From Actinacidiphila acididurans (GTDB lineage Bacteria; Actinomycetota; Actinomycetes; Streptomycetales; Streptomycetaceae), in assembly GCF_016918855.1 (NCBI RefSeq), contig NZ_JADKYB010000011.1, forward strand, positions 186,001 through 250,000: a DNA stretch of 64,000 nt, in the 5' to 3' direction. Below, in pieces: positions 42,871-51,656 of this stretch (within the stretch, counting starts at the first letter, position 1; each line of letters begins with the position of its first letter). The notes beneath the pieces are model-generated. The model was not told where the DNA came from and did no database searches. It saw only the letters and a list, made by a program, of their open reading frames with translations. The translations under genes were made by a program, and so were the position numbers.

Positions 42871-43087
42871 CAGGGGCGCGGGGAACTGCGCGCTCAGCCA
42901 CTGACGGCTGGGGGCACCTCCCAGGCCGAAGGCTCTGGGGGAGGTCCGAACACGACAGCAACTGCCCCTTCGGGTCGGTGGCCACCCCCGCCACGGTGGG
43001 GGTGCCTCCCAGGCCGAAGGCTCTGGGGGAGGGTTGCTCGCGCCCGCGCGGCGCCAGCCGCATATCGGCTACAGCCCCGCGCCCCTG
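42871..43087. repeat. 217-bp repeat element bounded by 13-bp inverted repeats
   Basis: CAGGGGCGCGGGG (42871-42883) and its exact inverse (43075-43087) bound the element; the left end continues as the streptomycete AACTGCGCG repeat. Inside are two near-identical 35-bp units, 42910-42944 and 42998-43032, built on CCTCCCAGGCCGAAGGCTCT with GGGGGAG ends that can form a hairpin. There is no coding sequence. It resembles a miniature, non-autonomous dispersed element between two convergent genes. Confidence 0.8.
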
Positions 43088-43090
43088 ACT

Positions 43091-43168
43091 ACTCCCGGCG
43101 AACCGCCCGCCGCCAGGCGGGCGCAGGATACTCCGGGCGAACCGGCCCGCCGCCGGGCGGGCCTCAGG
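43091..43168. repeat. 39-bp tandem repeat, each unit with a hairpin
   Basis: Unit one (43091-43129) and unit two (43130-43168) both begin ACTCC(C/G)GGCGAACC. Each carries a perfect 8-bp stem: CGCCCGCC with a 4-nt loop at 43104-43123, and GGCCCGCC with a 4-nt loop at 43144-43163. The second hairpin abuts the stop codon of the acyl-CoA ligase, so the pair probably ends transcription from both sides. Confidence 0.8.
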
Positions 43169-44990
43169 CGTGGTAGAGGGCCTCGATCTCGCGAGCGTAA
43201 GTGGTCTCGATAGCCCGCCGCTTGAGCTTCATGGAAGGCGTGAGCGTGCCGCGCTCCTCGGAGAACTGGGTCGCCAGAATGCGGAACGTTCGGATCGACT
43301 CGGCCTGGGAGACAAGCGTGTTGGCGGCCACCACGGCGCGGCGGATCTCGGTCTCGAGGTCGGGATCGCGGACGAGTTCGGCCGGGCCGAGCAGGGGCTT
43401 CTCGCGGATGGTGAGCCAGTGCTGGACGGCCTCCGGGTCGAGGGTGACCAGGGCGGCGACGAAGGGGCGGTTGTTGCCGACGCACACGCACTGGGCGACC
43501 AGCGGGTGGGCGCGGACGCGGTCCTCGAGGGGGATCGGCGAAACGCTCTTGCCGCCGCTGGTGACCAGGATCTCCTTCTTGCGGCCGGTGATCGTCAGGT
43601 AGCCGTCCTCGTCAAGGGCGCCGAGGTCGCCGGTGGCCAGCCAGCCCTCGCGGAGTACCTCGGCCGTGGCCTTCTCGTTGTTGAGGTAGCCCTCGAAGAT
43701 CTGCCCGCCCCTGAGCCAGATCTCGCCGTCCTCGGCCAGCGCCACCGTGGTGCCGGGTACGGGCAGCCCCACCGTGCCGAACCTGGTCTGCTCCGGCGGG
43801 TTCGCGACGGCCGCGGCCGTGGACTCGGTCAGGCCGTAGCCCTCGTAGATGGTCACGCCCGCGCCGCAGAAGAACAGGCCGAGCCGGCGTTCCATCGCCG
43901 AGCCGCCGGATATGCCGTGCCGGACCCGGCCGCCCAGCGCGTCGCGCACCTTGCTGTAGACGAGCTTGTCGTAGAGCTGGTGCTGCATCCGCAGGCTGGT
44001 GCCGGGACCGGGACCGGTGCCGAACGCCTTGGCCTCCATCGCCTCGGCGTGGCGCACCGCGATCTCCACCGCCTTGTCGAACGGGCCGAGCCTGCCGCCG
44101 CGTTCGGCCTTGCGGCGGGCGGCCTGGAACACCTTCTCGAAGACGTAGGGCACGGCGAGGACGAAGGTGGGCCGGAAGGACGCGAAGGAGGGGATCAGGT
44201 CGGCCGCGGCCATGCTCGGCTCGTGGCCCAGCCGGATCCGGTGCCGGACGGCCGCCACTTCGACCATCCGGCCGAAGACGTGCGCCAGCGGCAGGAACAG
44301 CAGGGTGGACGGCTCCTCGCCGGGCTTGCTGGCGAACACCGGCTCCCAGCGGGCCACCACGTTGTCCGTCTCGGCCATGAAGTTGCCGTGCGTGATGACG
44401 CAGCCCTTGGGCCGGCCGGTGGTGCCCGAGGTGTAGATGACGGTGGCGATGGCGTCGGGGGTGACCGCCAGCCGGTGCCGTTCCACCACGTCGTCGGTGA
44501 TGTGGCGGCCGGCCGCGGACAGTTCGGCCACGCAGTCCGCGTCGAGCTGCCACAGCCGGGAGAGCAGCGGCAGTTCGTCCACCGTCGCGCCGATCGTCAT
44601 CGCGTGGTCCTCGTGCTCCACGATCGCCGCGACCGCGCCCGAGTCGTGCAGCATCCAGCGCACCTGCTCGGAGGAGGACGTCGGGTAGACCGGCACCGAC
44701 TGCGCGCCGATCGACCACAACGCGAAGTCGAACAGCGTCCACTCGTAGCGGGTACGGGACATGATCGCCACGCGGTCGCCGAACCGGATGCCCTCGGCGA
44801 GCAGACCCTTGGCGACCGCGAGCACTTCGTCGCGGAACTGCGCGGCGGTGACGTCGAGCCAGCCGCCCTGCCCGTCCGACCGGCCGAGCACCACGACGTC
44901 CGGGCTGTGCTGAGCGTTGCCGTACACGGCATCCGCCAAGCCGCCCGCCTGGGGTGAAGTGGCCAGTGGAGGGACGGTGAACTGACGCAA
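43164..44990 (-). CDS. long-chain fatty acid-CoA ligase (AMP-forming)
   Basis: A 608-residue adenylate-forming enzyme that activates fatty acids to acyl-CoA. The AMP-binding motif is VIYTSGTTGRPKGCVITHGNF, then YEGYGLTESTAA (A5), GWLATGDLGALDEDGYLTITGRKKEI (A7/A8) and the late lysine region SVSPIPLEDRVRAHPLV. It is close to FadD15-type ligases of actinobacteria. It starts at TTG 44990, supported by AGGAG 8 nt upstream. The 336 bp upstream (44991-45326) contain a TAGCTT -10-like hexamer at 45032-45027 but no convincing -35. Confidence 0.94.
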   Translation of the reverse strand: MRQFTVPPLATSPQAGGLADAVYGNAQHSPDVVVLGRSDGQGGWLDVTAAQFRDEVLAVAKGLLAEGIRFGDRVAIMSRTRYEWTLFDFALWSIGAQSVPVYPTSSSEQVRWMLHDSGAVAAIVEHEDHAMTIGATVDELPLLSRLWQLDADCVAELSAAGRHITDDVVERHRLAVTPDAIATVIYTSGTTGRPKGCVITHGNFMAETDNVVARWEPVFASKPGEEPSTLLFLPLAHVFGRMVEVAAVRHRIRLGHEPSMAAADLIPSFASFRPTFVLAVPYVFEKVFQAARRKAERGGRLGPFDKAVEIAVRHAEAMEAKAFGTGPGPGTSLRMQHQLYDKLVYSKVRDALGGRVRHGISGGSAMERRLGLFFCGAGVTIYEGYGLTESTAAAVANPPEQTRFGTVGLPVPGTTVALAEDGEIWLRGGQIFEGYLNNEKATAEVLREGWLATGDLGALDEDGYLTITGRKKEILVTSGGKSVSPIPLEDRVRAHPLVAQCVCVGNNRPFVAALVTLDPEAVQHWLTIREKPLLGPAELVRDPDLETEIRRAVVAANTLVSQAESIRTFRILATQFSEERGTLTPSMKLKRRAIETTYAREIEALYHA

Positions 44991-45326
44991 CGGGTGCTCT
45001 CCTAGGACCGCTCGGTGCGGGCCCGTAAGCTACCCGATCCCCCGCAGGAACGGGAGGGGCGTGAGTGACGCCGGTTTTTCGGACGTTTGTGCTGGTGGGG
45101 TACGCAAACCCGGTCGTGCCAAGGGTGTTTGCATCATGCCGTGAGTTCGGCCGGGCCCGCGAGGAGGGCCGATCTCCACCAAATCTGCCCGGCCCGGTCA
45201 CGGCCGCTCCACCCTCTCGGCTCCCGCCCGACTCACCCGTCACAACGCCGTTCCGGGCTCCGGCGGTTGGGCTGTACCGGGGGCGCCGGGCGGCTCACGG
45301 GCGCCCGCCCAGCGGTTGCCGGGCGC

Positions 45327-46190
45327 CTACCGGACGGCTCCCGAGACGGCGTTCGTGCGGGAGGAGAGATCGATACGGTCCTCGCCGGCGTAGACGTTCA
45401 TGGAGTCGCCGCGCAGGAAGCCGACCAGGGTCAGCCCCGACTCGGCGGCGAGGTCCACCGCGAGGGAGGACGGCGCGGACACGGCGGCCAGGACCGGGAT
45501 GCCGGCCATCACCGCCTTCTGGGCCAGCTCGAAGGAGGCCCGGCCCGACACCATCAGGATGCGGTCGGCCAGCGGCAGTTCGCCCGCTCGCAGCGCGCGT
45601 CCGACGAGCTTGTCCACCGCGTTGTGCCGGCCCACGTCCTCGCGGACGTCGAGGAGTTCGCCCTCCGCGTCGAACAGCGCGGCGGCGTGCAGGCCGCCGG
45701 TCCGGTCGAAGACGGCCTGACCCGCGCGCAGCCGGTCCGGCAGCGAGGCGAGCAGTTCCGGGGTCGGCCGCGGCCCCGCGTCCGGGTCGATCGGCAGCCG
45801 GGTCGCGGTGCGGACCGCGTCCAGGCTGGCCTTGCCGCACAGCCCGCAGGAGGAACTCGTGTAGACGTTGCGTTCCAGGGTGATGTCCGGGACCGGCACG
45901 CCGGGCGCGAGGGCCACGTCCACCACGTTGTAGGTGTTCGAGCCGTCCACCGTGGCCCCCGCGCAGTACACCACCGAGGCGACCTCGTCCGCGCGGGCCA
46001 CCACGCCCTCGCTGACCAGGAAGCCGATGGCGAGCGCGAAGTCGTCGCCGGGCGTGCGCATGGTGATCGCGAGCGGGCGGCCGTTGAGCCGTATCTCCAG
46101 CGGCTCCTCCGCCACCAGGGTGTCGGCCCGGTGATCCTGGGCGCCGGCCCGGATCCGCAGTACCCGTCGCCGTTCGGTGACTCGTCCCAT
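45327..46190 (-). CDS. fdhD: formate dehydrogenase accessory sulfurtransferase FdhD
   Basis: A 287-residue protein that passes sulfur from a cysteine desulfurase to the molybdenum cofactor of formate dehydrogenase. The sulfur-carrying CxxC is in SSSCGLCGKAS (Cys115, Cys118). The conserved GDDFALAIGFLVSEGVV, DVGRHNAVDKLVGRAL and LMVSGRASFELAQKA segments are all present. No formate dehydrogenase gene is in the window. Confidence 0.95.
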   Translation of the reverse strand: MGRVTERRRVLRIRAGAQDHRADTLVAEEPLEIRLNGRPLAITMRTPGDDFALAIGFLVSEGVVARADEVASVVYCAGATVDGSNTYNVVDVALAPGVPVPDITLERNVYTSSSCGLCGKASLDAVRTATRLPIDPDAGPRPTPELLASLPDRLRAGQAVFDRTGGLHAAALFDAEGELLDVREDVGRHNAVDKLVGRALRAGELPLADRILMVSGRASFELAQKAVMAGIPVLAAVSAPSSLAVDLAAESGLTLVGFLRGDSMNVYAGEDRIDLSSRTNAVSGAVR

Positions 46191-46394
46191 GTCCTACCGG
46201 TCCCGTCGTGTCTCGCGGGCCCGGGTGCCGGGTCCGCGTGCGGATGACGCCGTACGCGCGGGGCTGTGCGGGGCGCCGTACGCACTGCCGAAACGTGCCC
46301 GCGGCCGAACCCGAACCCCCACCATGCAGCGTGCCATAGGGTGAACGCGACTTCGCAGTGGAGCAGCACGGACCCATCAGGGATGGCATACCCC

Positions 46395-46730
46395 ATGAAT
46401 GACCAGCCGACCGCGGACCACACTCTCGCGGGCGACGAGCAGGCACGTGAACGGCTGCGCGAGCTGCGCGGCAGCATCGACAACCTGGACGCGGCGCTCG
46501 TCCATCTGCTCGCGGAGCGCTTCAAGTGCACTCAGCAGGTCGGCGAGCTCAAGGCCGCGCACGACCTGCCGCCCGCCGACCCGGCCCGCGAGGCCGACCA
46601 GATCGCCCGGCTGCGCCGGCTGGCCACCGAGGCCAAGCTCGACCCGGCCTTCGCGGAGAAGTTCCTCACCTTCATCATCGACGAGGTGGTCCGCCACCAC
46701 CGCGCCATCGCCGCCCGCCCCCGCGCCTGA
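46395..46730 (+). CDS. AroQ-type chorismate mutase
   Basis: A 111-residue all-helical protein of the AroQ class, converting chorismate to prephenate. ERLRELRGSIDNLDAALVHLLAERFKCTQQVGELKAAHDLPPADPAREADQ gives the first long helix with active-site Arg and Lys, and the C-terminal helix reads FLTFIIDEVVRHHRAIA. It is a stand-alone cytoplasmic form with no signal peptide. The start is either ATG 46395 (AGGGA upstream) or ATG 46383. A TAGGGT hexamer at 46337-46342 may be its -10. Confidence 0.88.
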   Translation: MNDQPTADHTLAGDEQARERLRELRGSIDNLDAALVHLLAERFKCTQQVGELKAAHDLPPADPAREADQIARLRRLATEAKLDPAFAEKFLTFIIDEVVRHHRAIAARPRA

Positions 46731-46837
46731 CCCGTCCGTCGGCCCGTCCGGCCGGCCCGGTCCACCCCGTCCGACCTGGGCCCGACCTGGACCGGCGCCC
46801 CAGTCAAACGCAGGTGAGGAGCACCGCCAATCCTTGG

Positions 46838-46843
46838 TATCGT
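46838..46843 (+). promoter_or_regulatory. possible -10 element of tRNA-Leu
   Basis: TATCGT (TANNNT) lies 46 nt before the mature tRNA; a weak -35 TGAGGA precedes it by 17 bp. Confidence 0.35.
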
Positions 46844-46889
46844 GGGGGTCGTCGCCGCGACCGATCACACAGCGGCGGCGTCTACCCGA

Positions 46890-46977
46890 GTCCGGGTGGC
46901 GGAATGGCAGACGCGCTAGCTTGAGGTGCTAGTGCCCTTTACAGGGCGTGGGGGTTCAAGTCCCCCCTCGGACACCA
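46890..46977 (+). tRNA. tRNA-Leu (GAG)
   Basis: A class II tRNA. GTCCGGG at the 5' end pairs with CTCGGAC (46967-46973), with one G-T pair. The anticodon stem CTAGC/GCTAG frames the loop TTGAGGT with anticodon GAG at 46923-46925, reading CUC. A long variable arm (CCCTTTACAGGG) and the T-arm GGGGGTTCAAGTCCCCC follow. CCA is encoded at 46975-46977. Confidence 0.97.
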
Positions 46978-46980
46978 CCG

Positions 46981-47006
46981 GAAAACCCCTCTGAGCAGGG
47001 GTTTTC
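46981..47006 (+). terminator. rho-independent terminator after tRNA-Leu
   Basis: GAAAACCCCT (46981-46990) pairs perfectly with AGGGGTTTTC (46997-47006) around a 6-nt loop and is followed by TGCTTTTCT. Confidence 0.93.
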
Positions 47007-47103
47007 TGCTTTTCTGGGCCCTTTTGGGCCTCTTTCGGGGTTGCGCGCTCGGTAGAATGCCTCACTGCTCCAGCGGGGCGGGAAGGTTCTGATACACGGG
47101 GGC

Positions 47104-48087
47104 GTGGTGTTGGAGCGACTGGGACTCGATGCCGATACGGAAACGGTCTACCGCGCACTGCTGCGCGCGCCGCGGCGCACCGAGCAGCAGCTCGTCACGG
47201 AGACCCGGCTGGCACCGCAGCACGTACGGGACTGCGTGAGCCGGCTGACGGAACTGCGCCTGGTGCGCACCTCCTGGCAGGATCCCGACCGGCTGCTGCC
47301 GATCAGCCCCGAGATCGGCCTGCAGGCGCTGGTCGCCGAGCAGGAGGACGAGGTGCTGAACCGGCAGCGCGAGCTGGCCCGCAGCAGGGCCGCGGCGCAG
47401 GAGCTGATGGCCGAGTACAGCGCGCTCTACTCCGACCAGAAGTCCGTCGAGCTGGAACGGCTCACCGGCGTGGACGAGGTGCGCAGCCGGATCGAGGAGC
47501 TGGCCGCCTCCGCCGAGGTGGAGATCGCCGCCTTCTGCATGGGGGCGCAGCGCGAGGAGGCCCTCGCCGCCTCCCGGCCGGTGGACGAACGGGCGATCCG
47601 CCGCGGGGTCGCGCTGCGCGGGATGTACCTGGACAGCGTCAACAACCATCCCGCGACCCGCCGGTACGCGCAGTGGGTGGCCACCGCCGGCGGCGAGATC
47701 CGCACCCTGCCCACCCTCCCGCTGCGGATGGTGATCTTCGACCGCCGCTTCGCGGTGCTGCCGGTGGACCCCGAGGAGACCGCGGCCGGCGCGGTGGTGC
47801 TCAGCGGGCGGGGCACGCTGACCGCCCTGACCGCGCTGTTCGAGCAGACCTGGGCGATGGGCAGCCCCTTCGGCTGCGCCCGCGAACCGGCCAAGGCCAA
47901 CGTGAGCGACTCGGAGCGGGCGCTGCTGCGGCTGCTCGGGGAAGGCGTCACCGACGAGGTCGCGGCCCGCACGATGGGTGTCTCGTTACGTACGGCCCGC
48001 CGCATGATGTCCGACCTGATGGCCCGCCTCGACGCCCGCAGCCGCTTCCAGGCCGGCGTACGCGCCAGGGCCCGCAACTGGCTGTGA
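47104..48087 (+). CDS. TrmB-like regulator with C-terminal LuxR-type HTH; contains a TTA codon
   Basis: A 327-residue regulator. Residues 1-75 are a TrmB-type winged helix (LGLDADTETVYRALLRAPRRTEQQLVTET). A coiled-coil stretch (about 75-125) and a PLD-like or TrmB sensor region (about 125-255) follow. The C-terminal LuxR HTH is SERALLRLLGEGVTDEVAARTMGVSLRTARRMMSDLMARL. This double-HTH design is common in actinobacteria. The Leu at 47986-47988, in the LuxR recognition region, is a TTA codon, so full-length protein should need bldA tRNA. GTG codons at 47104 and 47107 are both possible starts. Confidence 0.9.
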   Translation: MVLERLGLDADTETVYRALLRAPRRTEQQLVTETRLAPQHVRDCVSRLTELRLVRTSWQDPDRLLPISPEIGLQALVAEQEDEVLNRQRELARSRAAAQELMAEYSALYSDQKSVELERLTGVDEVRSRIEELAASAEVEIAAFCMGAQREEALAASRPVDERAIRRGVALRGMYLDSVNNHPATRRYAQWVATAGGEIRTLPTLPLRMVIFDRRFAVLPVDPEETAAGAVVLSGRGTLTALTALFEQTWAMGSPFGCAREPAKANVSDSERALLRLLGEGVTDEVAARTMGVSLRTARRMMSDLMARLDARSRFQAGVRARARNWL

Positions 48088-48255
48088 CCGCGGGCCGTTC
48101 CGCGGTGCTTACGAGGTCGGCCGCGGGCGATCCGAGGGCGGCCCGCGAGCAGTTCACGAGCGTTCGGGGGGCGGTGTCCCCACTCGTTGAACGTTGATAT
48201 CTTCGATGATGGATACCACGAACGGATTGGGTTTCGGGCGAGAGGGAGTCGGCTC

Positions 48256-48759
48256 ATGGCGCGCAGCGGCACCGCCGAGCAAGCGGGTGCGCAGGCACCC
48301 CTGACGCCGCGGGCGGACTTCCCGCTGGCCGGGCGTTCCGGCTACCTCCTGCACAAGGCGGCGCTGCTGCTGCTGGAGGACGTGGAGCAGGCCCTGGACG
48401 GCATCGGCATGCGCAGCCGCTACTTCTTCGTGCTGGCCTCCCTGGCCGGCGGGCCCGACCTGTCCCAGCAGGACCTGAGCCGGCTGCTCAGCCTCGACCC
48501 GACCACGGTCGTGGCGCTGGTCGACGAGATGGAGCGCAACCAGCACGTCGAGCGGCGGCGTAATCCGGCCGACCGGCGGCGCTACAACCTGATCCTCACC
48601 GAGTCCGGCCGCGAGGCGCTGGCCGAGGCGGACCGGGTGGTCACCGAGGCCGAGTCGGCCTTCTTCGGCGGGCTCGCCGACGACGAGCGCGAGGCCCTGC
48701 GCGGCATGCTCGGCCGCCTGATGGAAGGCCGCTGGCCGGCCTCGGTCTGCACCGCCTGA
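48256..48759 (+). CDS. MarR family transcriptional regulator
   Basis: A 167-residue winged-helix regulator: GMRSRYFFVLASLAGGPDLSQQDLSRLLSLDPTTVVALVDEMERNQHVERRRNPADRRRYNLILTESG, with the DxRxxx wing. It is a dimeric repressor by family. The ATG at 48256 has GAGGGAG 9 nt upstream. A TATCTT hexamer at 48198-48203 followed by GATGATGG may be its promoter and operator. It is the nearest candidate to bind the inverted repeats at the avrD and exporter promoters. Confidence 0.92.
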   Translation: MARSGTAEQAGAQAPLTPRADFPLAGRSGYLLHKAALLLLEDVEQALDGIGMRSRYFFVLASLAGGPDLSQQDLSRLLSLDPTTVVALVDEMERNQHVERRRNPADRRRYNLILTESGREALAEADRVVTEAESAFFGGLADDEREALRGMLGRLMEGRWPASVCTA

Positions 48760-48859
48760 GCCGGCGCCCGTACTCCGCGGGCCGTTGAGGGCGCCTTCGA
48801 GGGCACAGCCGAGGGTGTGCGCTACAGGACGTGTTCGGGGGCGCCTTCAGCGACGCCCT

Positions 48860-49225
48860 TTACGAATGCGGCCCGCGCGCCGCCGCGCCGCCCGGCGCCT
48901 CCACGACGTCCAGCAACTGGGCCGGCACCGCCCCCGGAGCGCTCAGCTCGCACGCGGTGTCCGCCGGGATCTCGAAGGTGTCACCCGGGCGGGCCAGCAC
49001 CGTGTCCTCGCCGATCCGCAGCACGCAGCGCCCGGCCAGGGCGACCAGCCAGCCGCGGACCGGCGACGCGGGCCGTGTCACCGTGGCACCGCGGTCCAGC
49101 GGGAACCACGCGCAGTCCCACGCCGCCGCGGCGGACGGATCGCCGTCCCCGTAACCGACCGGCGGGCACAGCGTACGGGCGGGCGGTCTCGGGCTTCCGG
49201 GCTGCTCCTGGTCGTGGCTGTGCAC
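48860..49225 (-). CDS. small cupin-domain protein
   Basis: A 121-residue single cupin. RGWLVALAGRCVLRIGEDTVLARPGDTFEIPADTACELSAPG is the cupin core, but the metal-binding His/Glu residues of the first motif are not kept, so it may bind a ligand without metal. It is divergent from the avrD-like gene, with 393 bp between starts (49226-49618) that hold the avrD promoter and operator. Its role is unknown. Confidence 0.75.
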   Translation of the reverse strand: MHSHDQEQPGSPRPPARTLCPPVGYGDGDPSAAAAWDCAWFPLDRGATVTRPASPVRGWLVALAGRCVLRIGEDTVLARPGDTFEIPADTACELSAPGAVPAQLLDVVEAPGGAAARGPHS

Positions 49226-49524
49226 AGTGGCTCCCTCCGTGTGCCGGGGCTGCCGCCCCGTGTCGTCCGGCGCGCTCGCGCGGGCCCCCGGAACGATCCG
49301 GGACCGACGGCCCGCCCGGCGCCGCGCCCCCTGTCGCGTCGCGGACCCCTCCAGGATCTCCCACGCGCGCGGCCGCGTCAGGGAAACCGGCTGTCACCAA
49401 GCTGCCGGGGCAGCTTCACGCCAGACCGCCCGCCACCTCCGAAGCCGATGCCGCTGACCTGCGCCGTTGCGCCCGTACGCAGGGCGATCCGGCGTCCGGC
49501 GGGCGCGGTGGCACCGGTTCCGGG

Positions 49525-49554
49525 TTGCCGCTCGCGTGACGCTCCGCCTATGGT
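49525..49554 (+). promoter_or_regulatory. predicted promoter of the avrD-like gene
   Basis: TTGCCG (49525-49530), 18-bp spacer, TATGGT (49549-49554). Transcription would begin near 49561, 11 bp before the inverted repeat. Confidence 0.55.
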
Positions 49555-49571
49555 CCCGACAGTCGAAAGAG

Positions 49572-49598
49572 CCGATCATCTGGAATCTCGATGATCGG
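49572..49598 (+). promoter_or_regulatory. candidate operator upstream of the avrD-like gene
   Basis: CCGATCATC (49572-49580) and GATGATCGG (49590-49598) form a perfect 9-bp inverted repeat with a 9-bp spacer. It lies just downstream of the predicted transcript start and before the GGGGGA ribosome site. A degenerate copy with the same spacing lies over the exporter promoter at 51672-51698. Confidence 0.7.
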
Positions 49599-49618
49599 AA
49601 GAACGGGGGATTTTTCTG

Positions 49619-50695
49619 ATGATCACTGAAGCGACCGGGGTGCGGTACGAGGACATCGACGCCACGCTGGGCGACCGCAACGGCCGGTTCTTCGGCGAGG
49701 GATACAAGCGGATCCGGCACCGCGTCACCGATCTGACGGTGGCGCCGCCCGGTGCCGCCGCCCCGGCGCCGGACGGCGTGCCCGGGGCCGCCGCCGAGGG
49801 AGGCGGCTGGGCCACCGCCGCCGCGAGCCTGCGCTACCCGGGCGACTGGTCCACCAAGGCCCACCGCATGGACCTGCGCCCGCACCTGAGCACCATCGAC
49901 ACCCTGCTGCTGGGCATCCGGATGAGCGAGGCGTACCTCGGCCACACCTTCGGGGCGGACGCGGGCGAGCGCCGCCGGATGTGGCTGCGTTCGTTCGGCA
50001 TGCGGGCCGGCGCCCGGCCGCAGGAGGACCTGGACGCCTTCCGGCTGGGCCTGCGCGCGCAGCCCGCCGTCCCGGCGGCCGGCACCCTGGGCGGCCACCT
50101 CAGCACCGTGCACACCACCTGCGGCAGCCTGCGCATGTCGGCCGAGGTCGACCACCCGGTCGGCGAACCCACCACCGTGCCCGGCCACTACGGGGCGGAG
50201 TCCGACCTGCTCGGCCCGGACGAGTCCCGCTACTTCTGCGGCGGCTACCGGCACCGCTCGCAATACCTGCGGGACGTCCGCGTGGAGCCCGACGGCAGCC
50301 TGGTGCGTGCCTCGGTCTCCGTCACCGACGACACCGACCGCCTGCCCCGCGACGGCTTCGGCGGCCTCTACCAGCCCTCGCTGAGCGTGGTGGACGCCAT
50401 CACCGTGCTCGCCCAGCTCGCCCAGGTGCTGATCTACCAGCAGGACGGCGTGGACCGGGCGGAGAGCGAGACGTTGTGGATGCGCTCGGTCGACATGGAC
50501 AGCGCCACCCCGTACCAGCCGATGCCGTACTCCTTCGTGGCCACCCTGCGGATCGTGCGGACCAAGCAGCTCCGGCGCGGCGACGGCGTGTGGCGGATGA
50601 CCGACGTGGCCGGCGACCTGCTCGGCTTCAACGTGCGCGGCTCGCTCGCGCACCGGCTGCCCGCCCGCTTCACCGCCCTGGCGGGGCGGTCGTGA
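49619..50695 (+). CDS. AvrD family protein
   Basis: A 358-residue protein resembling AvrD of Pseudomonas syringae, which makes syringolide-type acylated signals that plants recognise. Matching stretches are DATLGDRNGRFFGEGYKRIRHRVTDL, YPGDWSTKAHRMDLRPHLSTID, MWLRSFGMRAGARPQEDLDAF and ITVLAQLAQVLIYQQDGVDRAESETLWMRS. The family's duplicated hotdog-like layout (about 1-170 and 190-350) fits. The enzymatic step is a presumed condensation or dehydration of acyl and sugar units. It is followed by a P-loop kinase-like gene and a DHA2 exporter, with matching operators at the two promoters. Confidence 0.85.
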   Translation: MITEATGVRYEDIDATLGDRNGRFFGEGYKRIRHRVTDLTVAPPGAAAPAPDGVPGAAAEGGGWATAAASLRYPGDWSTKAHRMDLRPHLSTIDTLLLGIRMSEAYLGHTFGADAGERRRMWLRSFGMRAGARPQEDLDAFRLGLRAQPAVPAAGTLGGHLSTVHTTCGSLRMSAEVDHPVGEPTTVPGHYGAESDLLGPDESRYFCGGYRHRSQYLRDVRVEPDGSLVRASVSVTDDTDRLPRDGFGGLYQPSLSVVDAITVLAQLAQVLIYQQDGVDRAESETLWMRSVDMDSATPYQPMPYSFVATLRIVRTKQLRRGDGVWRMTDVAGDLLGFNVRGSLAHRLPARFTALAGRS

Positions 50696-50766
50696 CCGCT
50701 GCCCCGACCTTGAACCCGGCCCCGAATCCGGCCAGCCCGACCCACCTCTGACAGGAGATCCCGACC

Positions 50767-51534
50767 ATGCAGGAACGTCCGCTGCGGCTGGCGGTGTCCG
50801 GCACCTACTCCAGCGGCAAGACCACCACCACCGAGGCGCTGTCGATCGCCGCGGGCATCGCCCGTACCGACGCGCTGACCGCCCGGGAGATCGTCGTCGA
50901 CCTCGTCCCGGGCAAGTCCTTCCAGCAGCTCAACGCCTCCGAACTGCTGATGCTGGGCCTGCGCCGGCTGGAGGAGCGGATCCACACCGAGGCCGCGCAG
51001 ACCGGCTCCTTCGTCTCCGACGGCTCGGTGCTGCACGAGTGGATCTACGGCGAGGTCCGGATGCGGATCGGCATCAACCCCGGCGCGCCCCTGCTGCAAC
51101 GGGCCGTCAAGCGGGTGGTGGGCATCCCGTCCAAGCCGTTCATGCAGCGCTACATGGACGCGTACGGCGTGGTGGTCAAGGCCCGCACCCGCCGGATCTA
51201 CGACGCCTTCGTCCATCTGCCCATCGAGTTCTCCATGGCGGCCGACGGCCACCGCCCGGTCTCCGAGAAGTACCGGGTGCTCTCCGACGAGCTCCTGATC
51301 GAGACGCTCGAGGAGCTGGAGATGCCCTACCACGTGGTCGGCGGCACCGTGCCCGAGCGGGTGGCCCGGATCATCGAGCTGTTCGACCTGCCCACGGTGG
51401 TCCCGGTGGACGAGGCCGTGGAGCTGGCGGCCGAACGCATCCGCAAGAGCAAGGAGATGGTGGCCGAGCGGCAGATCGCCGCCCACCAGGACGTCTCCCT
51501 CGCCCGCCGGCTGCGCTACGCGATCCGCTACTGA
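50767..51534 (+). CDS. P-loop kinase-like ATPase (NadR/AAA_28 type)
   Basis: A 255-residue protein with Walker A SGTYSSGKTTTTEAL (about 9-22), a middle strand GSFVSDGSVLHEWIYGEVRM that matches the NadR/AAA_28 Walker B region, and an RxxxR-type segment KARTRRIYDAFVHLP. It may phosphorylate a small molecule. It lies 71 bp after the AvrD gene on the same strand, preceded by ACAGGAGATC as ribosome site, and is probably in the same transcript. Confidence 0.82.
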   Translation: MQERPLRLAVSGTYSSGKTTTTEALSIAAGIARTDALTAREIVVDLVPGKSFQQLNASELLMLGLRRLEERIHTEAAQTGSFVSDGSVLHEWIYGEVRMRIGINPGAPLLQRAVKRVVGIPSKPFMQRYMDAYGVVVKARTRRIYDAFVHLPIEFSMAADGHRPVSEKYRVLSDELLIETLEELEMPYHVVGGTVPERVARIIELFDLPTVVPVDEAVELAAERIRKSKEMVAERQIAAHQDVSLARRLRYAIRY

Positions 51535-51656
51535 CACGCCGTCCGCCATCGACCCCGGGCGGGCCCCGGCCGTGGGCTCGGGCCGCCCGGGCGAGGTCCG
51601 TCCGGTGGCAGCCGACACGTCACCTGACCGGATGTCACCCGCCCGGGCCACTGTCA

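Noticed and set aside
42871..43087. An insertion sequence
   Set aside because: No transposase frame exists between the 13-bp ends; a non-autonomous repeat is the simpler reading.
43091..43168. Possible CRISPR-like array
   Set aside because: Only two direct units without spacers; they are hairpin repeats at a gene end.
45104..45132. GCAAAC...GTTTGC inverted repeat and a GGCAC/TTTGC pattern like a sigma-54 promoter
   Set aside because: The GG-to-GC spacing is wrong and streptomycetes lack sigma-54; arms are only 6 bp.
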